From Ianthella basta (Eukaryota > Porifera > Demospongiae > Verongiida > Ianthellidae): 64,000 bases of DNA. Shown here piece after piece: positions 62,201 to 64,000 of this stretch. The notes below the pieces were generated by a model. The model did not search any database and was not told the origin of the DNA. It saw only the letters and a program-made list of their open reading frames with translations. The stretch lies in contig OZ025888.1 of the NCBI GenBank assembly GCA_964019415.1, positions 1,951,045-2,015,044 of the forward strand. Direction: 5' to 3'. Numbering within the stretch: position 1 is the stretch's first letter; the number at the start of each line of letters is the position of its first letter. Made by a program: the position numbers and the translations under genes.

Positions 62201-64000
62201 AAGTTATTAGGCATGCTGAGTAGGTAATAGCTTGATTCTTCTTTGGACAATTGAGCACACCATGAACACTAGACAATTCAACGTTTCGCCCACCGGGCTT
62301 CGTTAGACATACAAACATACAAATGTTGTGTATGCCTAACGAAGCCCCGTGATTGTCAAGTGTTCGTGGTGTGCTTGATCATCCAAAGAAGATCAAGCTA
62401 TGGTGTGTCAGATGCCAGTGCACATTGTATACAAGTCTGGATAATGAGAGCAGTTGATGTTGTTGCACTCCTGTGTCCATGTGCTTCTTCCTTCCAGCCC
62501 CCACTGATTCTCTCCAAGATGTGACTGCGTCTGTCTACCGACCCCGCCGAGGGTTAGATGCAGTGGCTGTATTGGTGCAATGGGGCCAGCTAACGTCAGA
62601 ACAGCTACGAGGCAGACTAGTAGAGTACAGGGTGGAAGTGTCTGAGCAAGGGCAGTCAGTGAGAGTGAGTTGGTGTGTGTTGTGCATGCAATGTAATATT
62701 GTATAGTCTTAAATCATATGCTTATAATTATGTATGTGATGCTTTATATGCATAATGTATGACTGAGTGGCCAACTAATACATGCAATTTAATGACATTG
62801 ACAGTTTTTCAATCCCTGCTGTGCAAAATGAGCAAACATGTACACAGTGTTTTGAGTAATCTTGCATTCTCTTCCCTTGCATTCTCTCTGTGTAGAATGT
62901 ACCAGTTCCACCAAACAAGCTGTTTGACTTGTTGGAGATTTCTGATTCCTCCAATCTCACTAGCAATGTTCTATATGAAATACAGGTACAGTCTAAGACT
63001 TCAACTTAATGTAAACCTGTGCACTTTGACCTTGTGCAACAAAAGCACATACTGTATATTCATTTGTAGGTAGTGACACACAAGCTCCATAGCACCTCAT
63101 ACTTGATCATACCCATATGTTGTTCCCAAAACCAGTACTTTGTACAGTGGAACCTATCTAAGATGGTCACTGTGTTAGGCAGCCACCTCTCTAAAACAGC
63201 CAGCCTCCCTGGCTCCAAATAGCACTAAAGCACTGAAATCTGCCTCCATTGAGCAGCCACCTCTCTATATAGGTCACTTAGAGGGGGCCCAAAGGTGGCT
63301 GTCTTAGACAGGTTTCACTGTACATACGTACTTTTCTCCCACTGTTTGCCTTGTCTGTGTAGGTGTATGCAGTAACTGAGTTTCCTACAGTGTCAGGTGT
63401 ACAGACTGGTTTCTCTCCACCAAGTGAACGGGTGCAGTTCAACTCCTCAGGTAAGCAGTGAAGCTGAGTGATAGAGTCACTTGTGTGATGATCACAGTTG
63501 TTAATGATCACAATGGCTGTACACCTAGTATGTAGGCTGCTTGGCCTGTTGCAATCTTAGCTTTGATTACTGTGGTCATTCCATCTGGCTACAGACATTA
63601 GTCCTCCCTTAGAAGTGCTAGTCAGCACAGCAGCTGGCAGTGTGTTGGTTGGCAACCAACAGACACCACTTAACCTGAGTGGGCCAGTGGAATATGATGC
63701 TTTGCTTCACACTTATTACGGCTTTATGGAAAAAAATGGGATGAAATTTCTTTCTAGCCTTTCTGTTGGTGTTGGTGAAGAAGTGCAGGTGAGGATTGGA
63801 ACTGTGCTGCAGTGTTTGATGTATATAGTGTAGTGGATGGTGAGGGTTTGCCTATACAGTATTGGTACACCTATATTGCCTCTATTGCAGGAGCTCACCG
63901 TTATTCCCAGTGGGGCACAAGTGATGTCTCTTGTACTGGACTGGATCTCAAAGAAGCTCTACGTGCTGACTCGGCAAGGTGCTCAGCTGGTTATCCACTC
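46870..64000 (+). CDS. ROS1-type receptor tyrosine kinase, extracellular part (3' end outside window)
   Basis: Exons: 46870-46977, 52000-52062, 52224-52400, 52508-52573, 52646-52709, 52917-53207, 54548-54703, 54774-54982, 55631-55722, 56225-56429, 56740-56763, 56877-57063, 57252-57332, 57473-57685, 58026-58133, 58253-58422, 58580-58668, 58824-59033, 59311-59343, 59546-59769, 60795-60979, 61747-61873, 62498-62664, 62896-62985, 63363-63450, 63595-63788, 63891 on. All phases agree; about 1243 aa so far. A signal peptide (IFLMLVLW) and a Cys-rich start (VCSCSG, PCPCPG, CGCS) are followed by FN3 twice. Then come a YWTD-type propeller (YDWTSGRLYWIED, GYLYWLSGG), FN3, a second propeller (VDWVANVLYWMEGG, RRLFWV), FN3 twice, and the start of a third (LDWISKKLYVLT). 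This order is that of ROS1/Sevenless. The kinase is not in the window, so the identity rests on architecture. Confidence 0.78.
48460..49086. mobile_element. Candidate TIR element with internal palindrome
   Basis: The left end CATGAAAATTGGACC (from 48460) and the right end GGTCCAAATTTTTCATG (to 49086) are imperfect inverted repeats. A tight palindrome, GGTCCAAATATTT (48496-48508) and AAATATTTGGACC (48511-48523), repeats the same motif inside. A 35-codon frame starting at an ATG near 48666 (MEQKEEPVTKGDMILELAIE) is unassigned. Confidence 0.45.
50335..50630. mobile_element. Fold-back element with hammerhead relic
   Basis: Arms of about 55 bp: TTCCCCCTAACATCCTACAA with CCACAGACAGCTGTTT on the left, and the complements AAAACAGCTGTCTGTGG with TTGTAGGATGTTAGGGGAAG on the right. 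The right side contains a full hammerhead-like fold at 50552-50596. Confidence 0.65.
50552..50596 (+). ncRNA. Hammerhead ribozyme-like fold, palindromic stem III type
   Basis: Stem I GCCACA (50552-50557) pairs fully with TGTGGC (50591-50596). An intact CTGATGA core occupies 50558-50564. A weak stem II (CC/GG) follows, then AAA where GAA is expected, then the self-complementary ACAGCTGT and a C, giving the cleavage triplet GTC before 50591. The G12 position, which is required for catalysis, reads A (a CpG-decay type change). Likely inactive. Confidence 0.5.
51203..51383. mobile_element. pogo-like MITE, copy 1
   Basis: 181 bp flanked by TA. The terminal inverted repeats are CAGTGGAACCTGTCTGAG and, inverted, CAGTGAAACTTGTCAGAG. 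It matches the element at 63146-63320 over its whole length (for example AGCCACCTCTCTAAAACAGC). CAGTG-AACCT ends with TA duplications are typical of Tc1/mariner-pogo derived MITEs. Confidence 0.8.
52783..52855. repeat. (AC)n microsatellite
   Basis: A pure CA tract of about 73 bp, upstream of exon 6 of the ROS1-like gene. Confidence 0.95.
53208..54547. other. Intron 6 of the ROS1-like gene with a small fold-back
   Basis: 1.3 kb intron. ATCCTTAATATCACTT at about 53333 and its complement AAGTGATATTAAGGAT at about 53411 bound a 95-bp fold-back element. Nothing else was recognised. Confidence 0.5.
55143..55600. repeat. 77-78 bp tandem repeat split by a fold-back insertion
   Basis: Units starting TGATCTGC(T/C)CCTATTTAT occur at 55143, 55221 and 55298. 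The third unit is interrupted near 55345-55381, and its remainder (TAGTCTCCTACTGTAGCT) resumes at about 55543. The insert is a fold-back with arms 55381-55436 and 55481-55536. Confidence 0.7.
55437..55472 (-). ncRNA. Degenerate hammerhead ribozyme-like fold
   Basis: In the loop of the fold-back above, minus strand: stem I GCAG (55472-55469) with CTGC (55440-55437), core TTGACAA, an unpaired A, stem II GACC/GGTC with a TTTG loop, then AAAACGTC. Compared with the copy at 60612, stem II carries a compensating A-U pair. Core positions are mutated, so it is probably inactive. Confidence 0.5.
59160..59241. repeat. (GT)n microsatellite
   Basis: A GT tract of about 80 bp ending in GCGCGCACG, between exons 18 and 19 of the ROS1-like gene. 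Confidence 0.95.
60122..60165 (+). ncRNA. Hammerhead ribozyme-like fold with intact core
   Basis: Stem I TTACT (60122-60126) pairs with AGTAA (60161-60165). The canonical core CTGATGA is at 60127-60133, followed by one extra A. Stem II is GGCC (60135-60138) with GGCC (60149-60152). GAAAC comes next (60153-60157), ending in GTC at 60158-60160, the expected cleavage point. Stem III would form only between two molecules through the palindrome ACGT. It lies in an intron of the ROS1-like gene, on the coding strand. Confidence 0.6.
60166..60430 (+). other. Unassigned Lys/Arg-rich open segment
   Basis: Directly after the hammerhead-like fold a frame from about 60206 encodes AKPRTAYKRKKYRERLAKLL followed by basic, Gln-rich sequence. 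It lies inside an intron with no splice-compatible role. It may be a fragment of the retroelement that carried the ribozyme. No family was recognised. Confidence 0.3.
60430..60720 (+). mobile_element. Promoter-plus-hammerhead repeat unit
   Basis: After a C run (60432-60446) come three CCAAT-type boxes (TTATTGGTCACA near 60470, GATTGGCTAAAC near 60510, TGATTGGTCACA near 60547). A TATA box, CTATATAAA, lies near 60571. About 40 bases downstream is the hammerhead-like fold at 60612-60647, then a tail shared with the copy at 36180-36310. This order looks like a retroelement terminal repeat with its own promoter. Confidence 0.55.
60612..60647 (+). ncRNA. Hammerhead ribozyme-like fold with intact core
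   Basis: Stem I GCAG (60612-60615) pairs with CTGC (60644-60647). The core CTGACGA (60616-60622) fits CUGANGA. After one extra A, stem II is GGCC (60624-60627) and GGCC (60632-60635) closed by a TTCG tetraloop. GAAAC and GTC follow, with expected cleavage after 60643. Stem III would be the intermolecular palindrome ACGT. It is the best-preserved member of the family in this window. Confidence 0.65.
62230..62405. mobile_element. Fold-back element with partial hammerhead core
   Basis: The arms are inverted copies: CTTGATTCTTCTTTGGACAA with GCACACCATGAACACT on the left, and GTTCGTGGTGTGC with CCAAAGAAGATCAAG on the right. The left arm on the minus strand reads CTAACGA, A, GCCC-GGT-GGGC, GAAACGT at about 62306-62281, a hammerhead-like core with one core substitution (G5 to A) and no clear stem I. 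Confidence 0.6.
63146..63320. mobile_element. pogo-like MITE, copy 2
   Basis: 175 bp bounded by TA. Ends CAGTGGAACCTATCTAAG and, inverted, CAGTGAAACCTGTCTAAG. It is homologous along its full length to 51203-51383 and lies in the intron before exon 25 of the ROS1-like gene. Confidence 0.82.

Overview
The window looks like nuclear DNA of an early-branching marine animal, most likely a sponge. It is intron-rich, AT-rich outside promoters, loaded with AC/GT microsatellites and small repeats, and carries typical animal genes. The species cannot be fixed from the sequence. Every gene model here is a hand-built splice model: GT-AG sites were chosen so that phases match across all junctions.

Layout. 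1-289 is the last exon of an unknown plus-strand gene. From 1465 to 21734 the minus strand carries three tandem paralogues (here A, B, C) of a single-pass receptor: signal peptide, Ig domains, one FN3, a membrane helix, and a cytoplasmic tail with two YxxL motifs ten residues apart. A and B have five Ig domains and C only one. Decayed copies of the 3' end of importin-alpha lie between the receptor genes (7636-8770 and 15543-16100). The intact importin-alpha gene (minus, 22864-30167, 21 exons, 522 aa) sits just upstream of gene C, so the duplicated unit appears to have been receptor plus importin 3' end.

Importin-alpha shares a 345-bp head-to-head promoter containing a CRE with a plus-strand espin-like ankyrin-repeat gene (30513-38913, 12 exons, 1165 aa). 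Next come a FAM228-like gene (39176-44169, 8 exons, 324 aa) and a gene-poor stretch with LINE debris. Last is the 5' part of a ROS1-type receptor tyrosine kinase (46870 to beyond 64000). Its FN3 and YWTD-propeller order follows ROS1; the kinase domain lies outside the window.

The least expected signal is a set of small dispersed repeats carrying hammerhead-ribozyme-like folds (14277, 36192, 50552, 55437, 60122, 60612, and a decayed one near 62281). Between copies stem II changes in compensating pairs, stem I is retained in all but the 62281 copy, and the stem III strand is a self-complementary palindrome, which points to dimeric hammerheads. One copy sits directly downstream of three CCAAT boxes and a TATA box. 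Other mobile DNA includes pogo-like and other TIR elements, fold-back elements, LINE fragments, and a perfect 106-bp palindrome with a 13-bp flanking duplication.
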